A stretch of DNA of 61,889 nucleotides, from assembly GCA_905250885.1 (NCBI GenBank), contig CAJNOQ010000226.1, positions 1 through 61,889 on the forward strand, in the 5' to 3' direction. The position numbers and the translations under genes were made by a program. How positions within the stretch are numbered: position 1 is the stretch's first letter; every line of letters begins with the position of its first letter. This DNA comes from Didymodactylos carnosus. Taxonomy: Eukaryota; Rotifera; Eurotatoria; Philodinida; Philodinidae. The notes beneath the pieces were generated by a model. The model saw only the letters and a list, made by a program, of their open reading frames with translations. It did no database searches and was not told where the DNA came from. This document shows, piece after piece, positions 45,401 through 58,263 of this stretch.

Positions 45401-48400
45401 AACGATAATTGAATATAAGTTGGACCAGAATCTTCAAATAAAAAGTTAATAAATTTAATCAATAAATCATCAATAACGCTTCTATACCAGGAAGAAATCG
45501 AATATCTTTACCTTGATTTTTAGAGAAATGTGGAACTTGTACATTGAGCGGTGTAAAATTATTTTCAGCAGAAGATACTGCCATTTGCATTCCAGCAATT
45601 TGAAACGATGTTGACATTCCACTAGAATAATGAAGAAAAAACGTTAAACTAAGTGTGTACACAATAGTTTTTCGCAACAATTGTATTTCTACACCTAAAA
45701 CATGCCACTTTTCGTATCTCAAATAGCTTTATAACCAACTTAGATACTTACTTATCATTTTTTTCAGACTTTATTTCTGTTGTTCTTGCAGAGTGTAAAA
45801 AGCAAACATCTGATGTTTTATTGATATGATCGGTCTGAATCAATTGTACCGGCCTTGATAATACTTTAGCTAAAAATAAAACAACATAAAATGGCATGAA
45901 AACACAGTAAACACATTACATAGTGCGATTTTAGTGAGATCAAAAGAGAGCATTACTCGTCGATCTATTGACTTTCCTTAGTCATCATGTTCAGTATTAC
46001 TCAATATAGCCAAACTAAAGGGAAATAGTTTTGGTTTTCCTAAATTTCGAAAAACACTTCAACTCTCACTACCGTTCTGTTCTATACACACACATGTTGT
46101 ATCCTGATGTGTTTATTTTTACATGTAAACAAATAATATGATGTTTTTTTTATGACAAAAAAACATTACCGTTTATTAAAAGTAAATTAATTTATGCTCC
46201 TATTTCAACTGTTTTTGATCTCAATAAAGTGAATTAGTATTTTTATAATTTCTAGTTTTAATTGTTGTATGAATACATACACTCAGTTTTGAACTATAGC
46301 CCTATTTTACATATATTATAAATATTTTTATGTCTTCAAATTTTCGTTTACATGTAAATATATATATTCATTTCATTCAACAACTTGTATGGCGAACGTT
46401 AGAATTTGCGCTGCTAAAATACGATAAAAAGACATACATAAACGTAGAAAACATCATATCGAACTAACTAGTTTATTCTCTCTCGTTAAAACCAAGTAGA
46501 AAGCGTTTTTCAAAATTACAATAGACAGAGCCCCGTATTTTTTTTCTTCATGCTTTTCTCCTACTGAAGTTACTCTCTGATTTTATCTAGAAGAATAAAC
46601 CGGTTTTGGTCAAAAAATAATTTCTGAATGCTAAAATATTCTTGATAAAGATTAAGGTATACATACCTTGCATGACAGATTGGTGTGGTATGGAATCTAG
46701 AACGGAAATAGAAAACAACATATACTATTTTCTATCGATGAAATGGTAGTAAAACACACTTACAAATTTTTGGAACTGTTGTACAATTTAGAAGATTACT
46801 TTGTGCATGTGGCCATATTGTGTTACCTTGTTGAATAACAAGTTTTGTTGTTGATGGTGATTGTGTATGAATATTTTTTGTATTATTTGTGGTAAAATTT
46901 GTTGTTGCTGTTGGCATATAAGGTTGAACAACGGTTAATTTATTTTTTGTTGCTAAACTAAATACTTGTTGACTTTGTGGTTGTGATTGATGAGTAGAAT
47001 GGATATGATTATTCATGACAGCTGTTGCTGTATTTGACTGTAACTGAGATGTCGCCGATTTTACAGTTATTTGTAAAGCATTCGACGACAATTTTGAACT
47101 AAAGGAAAAAAACCATAAGTTAATGAATATATACGGCTAGAATACATAGTACAGGAAAGGTTGTAACCCAAATAAAACTAAAGGTCTAGATATTTGATCC
47201 CTCTTCTTATAATTGATATCTACTGTCATAAATGTGCAACTGAAATAAAAATGAATAATTGCAAGAAACGGTTTACTTTGTATCGGAAAATTGGGTATTA
47301 TGTGGAGATTGTAAATAAATCGGCTGCTGTTGAGTTTGTTGTGTTTGTCCATTTAAATCAGTTGGAAGTATGCTATTTAAAGTTTGAATTTTAGGAGTAA
47401 CGGTAGCAACATGACTTGATAGAGAATTTGGTGTGGATACTGTTATATTTGTGGGTGGTGACGATGAAGATGAAAATGAGTTTGGTGGACCAAGCGTCAG
47501 TAAAGATGCCGATGACGATTGTGGTGTTAATATTGAACTACTTAGTGTTGTTATTGTATTATTATGCTTGATCGTTGTCGTTGTTTGTGGAGGTGAAGAG
47601 GAATTAGAACTTGATTGAAAAGTTTGCTGATGTACTTTTGGTAAGAACGATGATGTTTGTGCTACCATTGTTGGTTGTTGTTGGTTTAGAATAAACGCTT
47701 TTGGAAATTGAGGATAAGATGATGGTGGAGTATTTCCAGAATTTGTTCCATTTACAGTTTTATTAGTTTGACTAAGAGTAGATGCTTGTTGTAACTGTGA
47801 TGTCGTCTGAATAATAGGTGACATTGCAACAATATTTGGTATGGGTTTATTTAATATTTGGAGTTGTACTGGTTGTGAACTAGTTATTGGTGTGGACGAC
47901 AATGGTTTTTGTTGAGCAACTAATCTTATCGACGACGAATTGTGTGTTGCAGACGTAGAGGACGACGTATTATTAATATTATTATTCGAAGTTAAATGTA
48001 CAGTTGGTTGACGTAAATTTGACAATGAATTACAATTTGTCGACGATAATTTATTTCCATCTATATGAGCATCAGCTAAAATAGAAAAACAAACATTATG
48101 CGTGAGAAAGATGTTTACTCGAGACAAAAAACAAAGAGGGGTCGCTCATCAAATGAACTCAACGACGCACAACCGCATGCAATCTGTAGCGTACACTGAA
48201 TTGATTTTGTTCAGCAGACTACTCTTTAGGAGAAAAGCCCTGCTGATTCACTAGCTTTACTGTAGTCCACCAATCATGAATTGATACAAACGCACACAAA
48301 TACTTACGTATAGTGAGTTTTTTAACGATTGATGTTGGATTTGCTATTCCGGGCATCGATATTGTCGGAATAAGAGGTTTGGGATGCTAAAATGGAAAAA

Positions 48401-49161
48401 AATAAGAGTTCAATAAGTATTCACTCAAATTGTTGCGATTATAGCAGATTTTTAGCAGAGAAATCCTCTTTTCTGGAATAGAACGCATGAAAAGGTGCTT
48501 CTTCTTGCCCATTCGAAATTTCTATTAATATCCAGTCACTTAATTCTTCTGATAAAAACATCCACACGGCGATATAAGAGATCAGACCATTCTGAAGCGT
48601 CGTACTAATTTGATATTTCTCACATCAGTTGAGAGGTTCTCTCTTGATCGATTTCGATCAACTAGCACTCCAGTTCGATTTCGCTCCGGACTTCTTTCTA
48701 TTGTACAGGCCTGTAACGTATCCCGGCTGAAGTATTATGTGTAGATGATTCAGCAAATAGAAAGGATCCCACTTAGTCAATCAAAAATCATTTGCTTTCC
48801 CTCTGATGTTGTTTTCCTCCCGAACAATCCCTATAGATGGTGTAAAAACCTTTAACGAAATAGACTCGTGCAGTATAAGCGCTTTACACAATTCAACCGC
48901 ATTTCGGACATTTGTCGAGTCAATATGATCTTCGCTTCAGCATAATTTAGACACCATCACGCTCAGCAGCATTCAAGAGAAAGTATAAAGAAAACGGGTC
49001 GCCATTGATGAAAAATATTATAGCAGCTGTATGCAGAAGATAAACATAATACTAATTACCAATTTCAATCCAGAATAAATCAAAGACGATGATGTTGAAT
49101 CAGTCAAATCGAATATTTGTTCGTCGTTACTAGCGGTTGTTCTAGTTAATACATCACTCAT
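42459..49161 (-). CDS. SAP130: SAP130-like subunit of the Sin3-HDAC corepressor complex
   Basis: SAP130 is a nuclear Sin3A/HDAC1-associated protein whose C-terminus carries the repression and assembly function. Fourteen exons: 49060-49161, 48308-48386, 47277-48075, 46764-47098, 46667-46696, 45752-45869, 45488(or 45512)-45621, 44958-45431, 44539-44761, 43889-44478, 43686-43826, 43508-43617, 42702-42812, 42459-42641. All phases join, giving about 1,142 aa (human 1,048). The N-terminal two thirds is Ser/Thr/Gln/Asn-rich and low complexity. The C-terminus gives the identification: VYFDQKTGIRWVGKKFRPHT then TSRVTWKPRSNHFEKYTDI parallels SAP130 EGVRYVPVRPRPP ... HHFQRYSDV, and NIQRHRCFCDQIGETKTILL parallels NMQRCKLVMDQISEARDSML. 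Basic patches (IKRSTKKKQS, IKKKRS) may be nuclear signals. Start chosen at MSDVLTRTTASNDEQIF. Confidence 0.87.
43025..43447. mobile_element. Foldback MITE in a SAP130 intron, GTGGCTCA ends
   Basis: Ends read GTGGCTCA and TGAGCCAC, with CCCTGTA next to the right end. Arms of about 150 bp (43058-43215 and 43270-43420) are almost identical inverted copies, including ctttcttgtgtacaaatata, actgactgctaaaaagtt and gagctctctaagagcttttc. The spacer is only about 50 nt. It lies in the intron between exons ending 43508 and 42812, and a (TA)n run follows the right end. Confidence 0.9.
48387..49059. other. SAP130 intron 1 with higher-GC filler
   Basis: The 673-nt first intron contains a 560-nt block with clearly higher GC and no ORF, unlike the AT-rich short introns of the same gene. 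It may be an old insertion, but no inverted arms are obvious. Confidence 0.4.
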
Positions 49162-52100
49162 CGCTACATTTTGATTACAAAAGACGATCATATAGATAAA
49201 CTGAAAAACAAAACAAAATAAACAGCTTGTCAGTCAACTGTTACAAGAAGCTAAGATACATCAACTAACACAACTGACAAAACGACTAATTCAGAGAACA
49301 ATAAGAGAAAGAAGAAGAACCAAGTTTTTTGACAGAAATGAGCCTTCTACTTACAATAAAGGACGTATTATTCTTAGAAGAACCATTTTCAAAAACAAAT
49401 TTCTTATTTTAAATTTCAAAAACGCATTCCCTATTCATTTTCAGACGTTTTATTTTGAAAACATTATTACATTAAACACATATAAGTCTATGTCGTGTAT
49501 TAGTGTGCATGTCTTTAACGCATATTGTATATTTGTTGTGTATTTGTGTTTTTATGCCTGAAAAGGAGGCAAGGGGGGTGGGTAAGAGTCAGATTGAAAA
49601 CATGACGGCAAAGAGTTTTCTCTCTTTCTCTCCTTCGTCTTTTACATTCTCTCTTTATTATGATCTATCAAAAAAAAGTTATTCTCTCATGTTTTCTATC
49701 GGTAGCTATAGCACTAATGACAATTATTTTCTTCTATTTCCAACACACATTATGTATACAGCAATGAAGTCTAAAGAGCAAACTCAAGCAAAACGACGAT
49801 AATGTTAAATTTGTTCGTTCTTCTTTTTCTTTTCTTTTTCTTCGTTTGTTCTTTTAATATAGTGCATGCCTAACCTACTAAATTGTACGTTCATTGGTCA
49901 ATTTGATTTGACGAAAAATGTAGTAAATCCATTTTTGACAAACATTGTGTGCGCAAACAACCATACTCGTAATCATTATTAGATGCAAAGACGAGAACGA
50001 CCATACAGATTTCTTTCTCTCTTGTCTCTCTTATTCTACAATCATCAATGTCATCGATTCTTTTTTTTTGGAAGAATATTTCAAAGTAGGCCTAATAATC
50101 AGCAACAATAGTACGGCAAAACCAGATACAAAATGTAAGAATATAGCTACAAATAAAAGAACAACAAAATTATTCTTTGTATTATAGTTATACCATCTTG
50201 CTGCGGTTTGTTGGTAAACAAACGACTTCACCGTAACACCTGGACTAAAATTATTTATTTCTGTTTCAGCTTTTGCATGATATGATTCAAACGTCTTCGC
50301 TAGCTAAACTTTCTTTTAATATCGAAACATTAATTGCGTTTTTTCATATATCTTTTCAAAGAGTTTTCGGATGCAGCGATAGATATTTCTTTCGAGTAAC
50401 CATCCCAAGAATGCAGTAGTTTTGTAGAGTAGTACGAATCCGATATTTTCCTATATATTATTCTTCTAGTCAAAAAAAAGTACAGAAAGATCGTTTTACT
50501 CATTTCACTTGTTTAAAGTTTGCCTGCATGTGAAATAGTGCATGCGTATCTACAATTGTAAATAAGTTTATTTCTTGTTACTAATTATTAAATTCACACT
50601 TTTTAAATAATGCAACAGTCAAACCAAAAGGAAATTGTTTTATGCGTCTGGCAACTTTGAGTACTAACTGGCGTATTTTGTCAGGAAAACCTCAGAAATA
50701 CTGAGTTTTAAATTAAAAATTTAATATCCGCGTTATTATTTATTTTACATTACAATATGTTAAGTAACATATCATCATAATTTATATCTTGCAGACAGCA
50801 GTAAAGAGTAATATTTTCACTCGAAAGTCATGACAGGTGCAGTATTCATGTTTTCTCTTTATTACAGTATATAATATTGTATATCATATTTTTAAGCAAA
50901 ATTTTTTCCATAAATATTCTACTTTTCATTATTCTTGGAAGTAATCTGAAGAGACGTTGTGATATCATCTAAAGTCCAGTTCATTTATGTGTTTGATGCG
51001 ACTCTTGAATGCTTGATAGGTTGTAGTTATTGTCAGGGATGTGGTGATGGGAAGGATGCACACTCTCCTAGTTTTAAAAAAATGATCAGTATTTGTTCAA
51101 AAATGGTTGCAGCTACATCTAAGTCTAGACGATCAAGACGGACGTTATCAAATTGATTATAAAGCAAGTCTACAGAACTTGTGACCACTAGTTCTCTTCT
51201 AAGGAATCAGTATATTGTGCTGTCAAATTAAATATTATTCTTAGAGTTGCATTATAGCAAAAATTCACTAACGTTCGGTTAGATTGCATTTTTGCCTTTT
51301 GGAACAAAATTTTGACAGTTAATATAAATTGTAAACAAAATAGATTGTGAAAGGAGTATGCCTATATTGTTTTATGAGCTATCGTCTCTCGAACGTCTTA
51401 TTTTCTATTTTTCAACATATAAACTTTTATCATTAACAATTTGACTAAGATTTTTTATACCATATACGTTTAACCCTGCAATAAACAAGTGAGCTCAATT
51501 CGTTATCGCTTTTTTTCTTCAATTCATATATTTTGTATTCTTTGTATCGAAAATGTGCCTTTTAAGGGCGCAACGTTTCATATATACACACATGTACGTA
51601 CATACATAGTTATTTTCTTTGTTCGACATTATACTAAATTGTATGTACCATAGAATAGACAACTGCCAATATTCAGAAAAAACTCCCTGCATTACACTCT
51701 TCTATTTTATTGTGTGCAACAAAGTGAAGGAAAAAAAAGCGAAGAAAAAAAAACGCTTTTTTTTCTCTTCATTCTACAAAAAAAGCAGTAATTTTGTCTA
51801 CATATAGTTTTTTTCTGTCAAAGTATTTCTGTAAATATTGATGTGAATATGTATATACCACACGCCCATCGACGAAAGTTTGTGTCGACTAGTTGAAAAG
51901 AAAAGAGAAAAAAGAAAGTGAATGGAACAAATATGTGCGGAGAAAACGTGTGAGTAGAGTAAAAATATGAATAAAGAGAGTGGTTTATTTCATATCAATC
52001 TTTTTTCTTCTGGTGAAACTAACGATGGTTGCGTATTACTTTTCTAAATACGCTTTTTCTCTTGTAGTGGTGAAAAATACTAGGATGTAAGTGGCAGAGT

Positions 52101-52471
52101 ATAGAAATAATGTTCACAAATCGTTACGTTGTCCATACCACTATTTTTGCCACAACAAGCCCAAAATATCTGTTTTGTCACAGAGAAATGCTTGTGGTTA
52201 TTTATTAAACAAAGATACAATCCTTCATTTGATTGTAATCCTTTCTCTACAAAAAAATCTAGAACGTTTTCGAACGCAAACGACTTCCAGAACAAAGTGT
52301 TAGTAATTCAAGCCAAAATAAACAGAAAACCGAGGGTTAAATTTTTATTGTCTACCACTAGGCATGCACCAATTCTAACTTTATCAACTTCGATCAAATC
52401 TACGTCCAATTAATTGGAATTAGTGTATGCCTGGCACTACTCTGCCGATTAACACTGTAAATTTGATAAAA
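49162..52471. other. AT-rich region upstream of SAP130 with no supported gene
   Basis: The SAP130 promoter and 5' UTR should lie just above 49161. Plus-strand ORFs at 49503-49802 and 49945-50187 are low-complexity. On the minus strand at about 51035-51155 a short open stretch reads QFDNVRLDRLDLDVAATIF, with balanced residue use, ending at a TGA. It could be a decayed exon, but there is no splice context to support it. Confidence 0.45.
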
Positions 52472-52749
52472 AAGTCCGTGATTTGTTCACCTACTTTTCT
52501 CCATATCACATACAAAAGTTCGTTGCATCATTGAATAAGGTCCGTGAAGTATGTAATCAGAAGCTTTTCAACGCGGAAGCTGTCAGTCAGCTTGGTGAAA
52601 TTCGGAGTAAAGTGCATGAAAAGTCAGGGAGTTGACAGACAGCTTCCGTGTTGAAAAGCTTCTGATTACATACTTCACGGACCTTATTCAATGATGCAAC
52701 GAACTTTTGTATGTGATAGAGAGAAAAGTAGGTGAACAAATCGCAGACT
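52472..52749. mobile_element. Hairpin element with ~118-bp arms
   Basis: Arms 52472-52589 and 52632-52749 are highly similar reverse complements. Shared strings are gatttgttcacctacttttc, acaaaagttcgttgcatcat and gtatgtaatcagaagctttt. The loop is about 42 nt. No coding content. It is probably a foldback MITE. Confidence 0.9.
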
Positions 52750-55255
52750 TCTCTTTTTTCAAACTTACACTTATGAGAGCATCCCAAGAACAATTTCCGT
52801 TTACGTACGCTGCCTGTACATACAGGCAAGCCGCTTGCATGAGATGGATACTTTAAATCACGACGATTCTTTTTCTTTCTTTTACAAATTTTGACTGGTT
52901 ATTAATCATTACCTATTATAAACAAAAGTTGCAATACAATGCGCTTCGATGTTTTATTATACTTGTGTGGAGCCTGAGATAAATACAGCGAATCAAGCAT
53001 GTCTGTATGTAAAAATGGAATGGTCTTCGAATGGTCGGAAAAGTCGAGTCTGTTCTGGATGAAAAAAATATTTGCAGCACGCTTCTAAAAAGAAGTAGAA
53101 AACATTGAATTCTAGATAAAATCTAATTTTTAGATAAATTTGAACTCAAACATGAATGGATTTTGTCTGACAGAAAGAGTTGATATTCACTGCGTCATTA
53201 ATCGATTCCAGGTCATTTTTCATCCGGACGAAATTCTATCGGTTCGCATGCTCAATATATCGCTGTTTTCTGAGATCAAAATAGAAAAAACTTCTACCCG
53301 CGCAATTGAGCTATTATCTACAAATAATGGTAAAGTTTTTCTTATGCTTTCATTAGCAATAATTATCTCCAGAATATAATTTTCATTTGAAATAATGTTT
53401 TCTGCTATATGTTCAATTCTAAACGCAACTATTACCTTTAATGACACTATGCCATACGGTTTGCTGTTTAAAATCGAACAATGTTAGTAAATTTCCACGA
53501 ATGGATCCGCACAAATGTTGAATACTTTTTGAATTATTATTTTTATCCATTCAATTCAAGAGTAGACCAACAGAATAGTCGGTCAACGATTTCTACCCCA
53601 AAAATGTAGGAGGAAACCACGCGTTCGACAATTTTTAAACAAGTGATCTCGAAAAGAAATCAGGCAGTTCAGATTAGCATAAAAGTTGGTGAAAAGCTTT
53701 TCGTTTATGAGGTAATGCATAAGTTGTTCCGTATGTCGTATTTAATCGGGTATTATCTTAAAAACTATAATAGCAATCAACTGAAGTCTCGTAGCACGCG
53801 CACTGTCATGTTGAAGAAGTAGAACAGGCAAAGTGTTTGGAAGGGTAATCTGAAAATGTCAGAGTGGCAACATTTTTGTTCTGCATTGTTTTGTTATTTA
53901 CAACTACACCCTTTCTCGAAGTTATTTAAAAGAGTATCCTTCCTGCTACTTGTGATCTGTTGAAATTTGTAACAAGACCACAAAAATCTTTGCGAGAAAG
54001 ATACATCACTGAAAAACATCGAAAGAACTGCAGTTTGATAGCTGGAAAATAGAGTGCGTAACTGTTTTCACGTAAAAAATCAATCTCAAGCAGGTTATTA
54101 AGATCAGTGATGATGTGAAGATGGTTTTATAACAATTTTTGAAATACGGCGGTTCCACAAATGTATTAAGTGGTATATCATGTTAAGATGCGTTCTGACA
54201 ACTAATTGTAGATCTATAAATCAAGCCGTAATTATTAAGACACAAAGGTTGTCTGCCTTTAGCCACGAATAACTGCCACTAATAGTGGTTAAAAGGAGGA
54301 TTGCTAAACATTTTGTCACAGATAAGAAAATGTGTGGAGACACAATATGGCGGGTGAGAAATTAGAAGAGTCAAGAGAACAAAGTAACAAGGTATCACTC
54401 GCTCGGTCCCTTGACTTTAGGGAATTATATATACAAAAGATCCTTCATGACTTTGAATCCAAGATAAAACTCACGTCCCCAGAGGTCTAAAAAGATTTTT
54501 GAATTGAAATCAATGTTCACGCCTCTCTCTGATCGGCGGTCGCACCCAGGAAGAGCGAGAAATGTTGTGAACTTCTCTGCTTCCACGAAAAAGCACACAA
54601 TCTAACATAAAGCTAAAGCGCTTTCTCGACACACACACAGACAGACAACTATTTTGTAAGACCCTAGACTAAACTGAACGGAATAAATTCATAAGAGAGA
54701 AGAATAAAAAAGGCTATCGTTACTTTCTCACTGAAATAGGACGAACCATTGAGCAAAGGCGATAAGGTAGCCCTTAACTAAGTCCCAGCATTTCGTGTTA
54801 GCGTATCTTAACCCAGCATAACTGAGAAATGTTGTGAACTTCTGTGATTCCACAGAACAGGCGCACAATGTAAGGGCACTTCCATGCAGATCCGCCCACC
54901 ATTACATGACCTCACAGCCACGAAGATATCAATATCATCTTCGAGTAGAACTTAAAAAGTTAGCGGTAGAACATTAGGCTCCTTGTTCAAAAAAGCATAT
55001 GGAAGATAGTTTTCCAGAGGTTCACAGTTTTAGGCACTTTTAGCAATTTCGTCTCAAACCCAAATAAAACCCTTTGAGTACTGTACACTACAATATAGAG
55101 GCACAAAGCCTGACTAAAATAGCGAAAGAATTCGTCCGATACCTATCGGTATTTTTGAACAGTGATCGATTTAGACCAAAAAATTGGAAAGTTTGAGCTC
55201 ATAAGTTTCAATATCTCCTCGAAACTTTTTTCTAATTATTATCAGAATAGCTATA
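52750..55255. other. Repeat-like DNA with no supported gene
   Basis: Two direct copies of a block containing gagaaatgttgtgaacttct lie near 54558 and 54823, about 265 bp apart. A 26-nt string beginning actattttgtaagaccctag at 54648 recurs exactly at 55835 inside the next element. ORFs such as 53140-53379 (plus) show no domain. Several microsatellite-like CA/CAGA tracts occur near 54630. Confidence 0.5.
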
Positions 55256-56044
55256 CGAAATCGCTGTAGCCGATTTTTAGGCAAACGTCGTCTGCATTCT
55301 CAGGTTGAGCCTCGAAATTCATAAACCATCGATCGTCCTTTATTCATTTAAGCACGCTCTTTACTCGTTTTTTCACTTTTCTGCGGGCAAATCTTTCTTT
55401 TATCATAATTTTTTTATTTTCGCTGATTTAAATCATAATAAACTAAAAAAGCATCACTAAGTAAATTTTGACATTAGATTTATAGAGATCTTTTTTGGCA
55501 CATTTCTGTTGGCGGAAATTCGAACTAATGCACGTGAACAATTTGTGATAGGTAAAAGAAAAAGGGAATCGGAAAGCAATGAACCTACCGCCATGGTCGA
55601 TGACGTCATAGCTTTTAGTCGTCAGAAGCTATCTTTTCTGTGGCAAAATTTTATTCAATGAGATCTGTTGCAAATAAATACTATTTATTACAGCTATTCG
55701 TGCTATTGATTTGGTCTGGAAAAAAATTAATAGAAAAACAGTGCATTTGTATGTTAAAAAGAACACTTAACCAATCACGAGTTCCATGGTTTACTGCTGT
55801 GTTTTGCGCACACACAAACACACAGGCAACTAAAACTATTTTGTAAGACCCTAGACTAAAGTCAAGGGAAAATCAGCTAAAATAAGAAAATTATGATAAA
55901 AGAAACGATTTGCCCGCATAAGTGAAAAACCGAGTAAAGAGCGTGTTTAAATCAATAAACGACGATCGATGTTTTACGAATTTCGAGGCTCAACCTGAGA
56001 ATGCAGACGACGTTCGCCTAAAAATCGACTACAGCGATTTTGTA
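55256..56044. mobile_element. Long-TIR element, ~0.79 kb, TA-bounded
   Basis: Ends read TACGAAATCGCTGTAG and CTACAGCGATTTTGTA. Arms of about 180 bp share ctgcattctcaggttgagcc, cacgctctttactcg, gcgggcaaat and ttttatcataattttt in opposite orientation. The interior carries the 26-nt string shared with 54648 and a CRE-like TGACGTCA. No transposase ORF. Confidence 0.88.
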
Positions 56045-56307
56045 CATGTGTGAACATATATTACTAAACGTGTGTGAATATTCTTTTCTCCATCTGCTAT
56101 CTTGCTTTCTTCTTTCTTCTTTTACTAGATCTTTCTATTGTTATCACAATATGCGTAGCTCTTATTTTCTCTATCGCCGATAACAATGGGGCTTGTCTCT
56201 ATTTCGGTGGGTGGAGATAGTATAAATTGCTGATTCCTTTCTTTATTTTCAGATAAATAGCTTATATCAAATGCGAGAGAAGAGAGCATACCACTTGTCA
56301 GTCCGTC

Positions 56308-56440
56308 CACTACGGAGTGAACCGGAGTGAAAGTTCACTCCGCGGAGTGGCGGAGTACGGTGTTTCCCCCTTCGATAGAACCAAGGGGAAAACACCGTAC
56401 TCCGCTAACTCCGGCATTCCGCGGAGTAGCGGAGTGACCC
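56308..56440. repeat. GC-rich cggagt repeat island with foldback
   Basis: In about 130 bp the words cggagt or actccg occur more than ten times. The core arms tccgcggagt...ggcggagtacggtgttt (56338-56366) and aaacaccgtactccgctaac...attccgcgga (56390-56423) are inverted, with a 10-nt difference. It stands out sharply in GC from its surroundings. Function unknown. Confidence 0.8.
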
Positions 56441-56504
56441 TGCAGTGAATGCAGTTTGTGGTGTTATTTAAAATGAAACTCTATAAGTAACTTAATTTCA
56501 CATC

Positions 56505-56705
56505 GAAAAATTACTAAGACTTTTACTGAAAAATGAAAATCAATGAAAACTTCTGAAACATACATCGTTCAACTCAGTTTTTGACCCTGATTCCCAATAT
56601 AATGTTTGAATTATATACAAGTTGAGTTCTGATGAAGAAACAGTGAATTAAGGGCAGAATTTTTACTTTTTTGCTCCTAATTTAGAAAAAATGAATTTTC
56701 TCAAC
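56505..56705. mobile_element. Diverged fragment related to the 35118-36080 element
   Basis: It aligns by eye with 35765-35955: cgaaaaattact, gaaaatcaa, gaaacata, gagttctgatg, gcagaatt and the final gaaaaaatg occur in the same order and spacing. It lacks the outer inverted arms, so it is a broken copy. Confidence 0.7.
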
Positions 56706-57199
56706 AGGAAAGTAAAATGTAGAAAAAGGCGATGATTATTATTAAAGCTCGTACAATAGCAGTTCTAATGAAGTAAAAAGGTCGGCTTCATCTCTTCACA
56801 AAAAAAACCTAGATCGATGTACGAAAGAAACATGTACCATTTTTGATGATCTGATCACCGAAGCCATGCTCATCGAATTTTAAGGTTGAAGTCAAGTAAA
56901 TATCAGTTTTATATTCAGATTTTAATGCTGAATCTAAAAAATATCGTTTGAAAGGTTGAAAAGAAGTCTGAATGGAGAAAAATGAAGTTTATGAAAAATT
57001 AACGGTTTTGAAAGAACATGAAAAAATAGATGTTTCAGATTTTTCTACTGTAAAACACTTTTTTGCAACACTTAAAAACCACTTTTTTCTTACTCAGGTC
57101 ATCGCGCTCTATTCAACCATGTATGACTCAACTAGGAAAAAAATTCAACTTTAACTTTGAGTTGCGTGCACCTTACAGTTTATTCTATTTATTGTGTAC

Positions 57200-57960
57200 T
57201 GCAAAAACCATTCACAAGAGCTTCTTGCTTTCACGTAGAAATCGGTGGTTCTCCACAAGAAGCTGTTGTTATCGTGAAGAAGTCGGTGTTTCTGCGTAAG
57301 AAGTTCTTGCCCAAGAAGTTCTTGTTTTGCCGAAGAAATCGATGCTTCTCCACAAGAACTATACGTTCTTTTGATTAAGAACTTGGTGTTTAGGTGAAGT
57401 TTATGTTTTTTTTGAAGAACTCGGTATTCCACCACAACAAGTTCTTTTTTCGTCAAAAACTGAGTGCTGTTCCGTAAGAAGTTCTTCTTTCCTACTGAAC
57501 AAATCCCTGTTTCTCCACAAGAAGTTCTTGTTTTCGCGAAGAAATCGGTGTTTCTCCACAAGAACTGTACGTTTTTTCATTAAGAATTCGGTGTTTCTCT
57601 GCAGGAAGTTGGTTTTTGTCCTGAAGAAATGGGTGCTGCTCCCTAAGAAGTTGTTTCCACCTGAACAAATCAGTGGTTCTCCACAAGAAGTTCTTGTTTT
57701 CGTGAAGAAATTGGTGTTTCTTCACAAGAACTGTACGTTTTTTTGATTAAGAACTCGGTGTTTAGGTGAAGTTTATGTTTTTTCTGAAGAACTCAGAAAT
57801 GGGTGTTTCTCCATAAGAAGTTCTTGCTTTTTCCTGTAGAAATGTTCCACACGAACTGTACGTTTTCTCCCGAAGAATTCGGTGTTACTCCATAAGAAGT
57901 TCTTGTTTCTTCCTAAGGAAATCGGTATTGCTCCGCAAAAAGTTTTTGCGCACATGATTT
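57200..57960. repeat. 42-bp minisatellite array, left block
   Basis: A degenerate repeat whose consensus includes cggtgtttctccacaagaag then ttcttgttttcgtgaagaaa recurs at about 42-bp steps (for example units near 57513, 57556, 57680, 57722, 57849, 57890 and 57932). As 42 is divisible by three, long ORFs appear on both strands (14-residue periodic peptides such as KTRTSCGETPIS on the minus strand). Whether any is translated cannot be told. Confidence 0.85.
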
Positions 57961-58263
57961 TGAATCGACTACAGGAACATATTCTTATCATTTCTTTCAC
58001 GTCAATGAAAAGGAGAGAAACAGAAAGTTCTTTCGTAAGGTGTTTTACAAAAAGCGGATGTAAATGTAAATCTTTGAATATGTTTGATTTAGTCTTTTAG
58101 ATTTGATTGGTAGTGTGGCTTTCATTATAGTACATCGATGCAAAATAATATAAACTTTATAAATATTGTATTTATAAATAGCCGATAAGGAAGAACTTGC
58201 CATCGGCAACTGAAAGCAGACACTTTTTCGTCTTCAAAATACCTTACCGCACATAATATACTA

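Noticed and set aside
47433..47618. Plus-strand acidic ORF
   Set aside because: Shadow of the large SAP130 exon on the opposite strand; the minus frame has splice sites and phase support.
49503..49802. 99-codon plus ORF upstream of SAP130
   Set aside because: Low-complexity Ser/Phe/Tyr composition from TCTTT tracts; no start context or partner exon.
55601..55608. Perfect CRE-like TGACGTCA
   Set aside because: It lies inside a TIR element with no nearby gene; a single 8-mer is not evidence of regulation.
56125..56310. 61-codon minus ORF with balanced residue use
   Set aside because: No splice partner or recognisable motif; it partly overlaps the GC-rich repeat border.
57151..57561. 136-codon minus ORF as a real protein
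   Set aside because: It is fully explained by the 42-bp in-frame repeat, which opens several frames on both strands.
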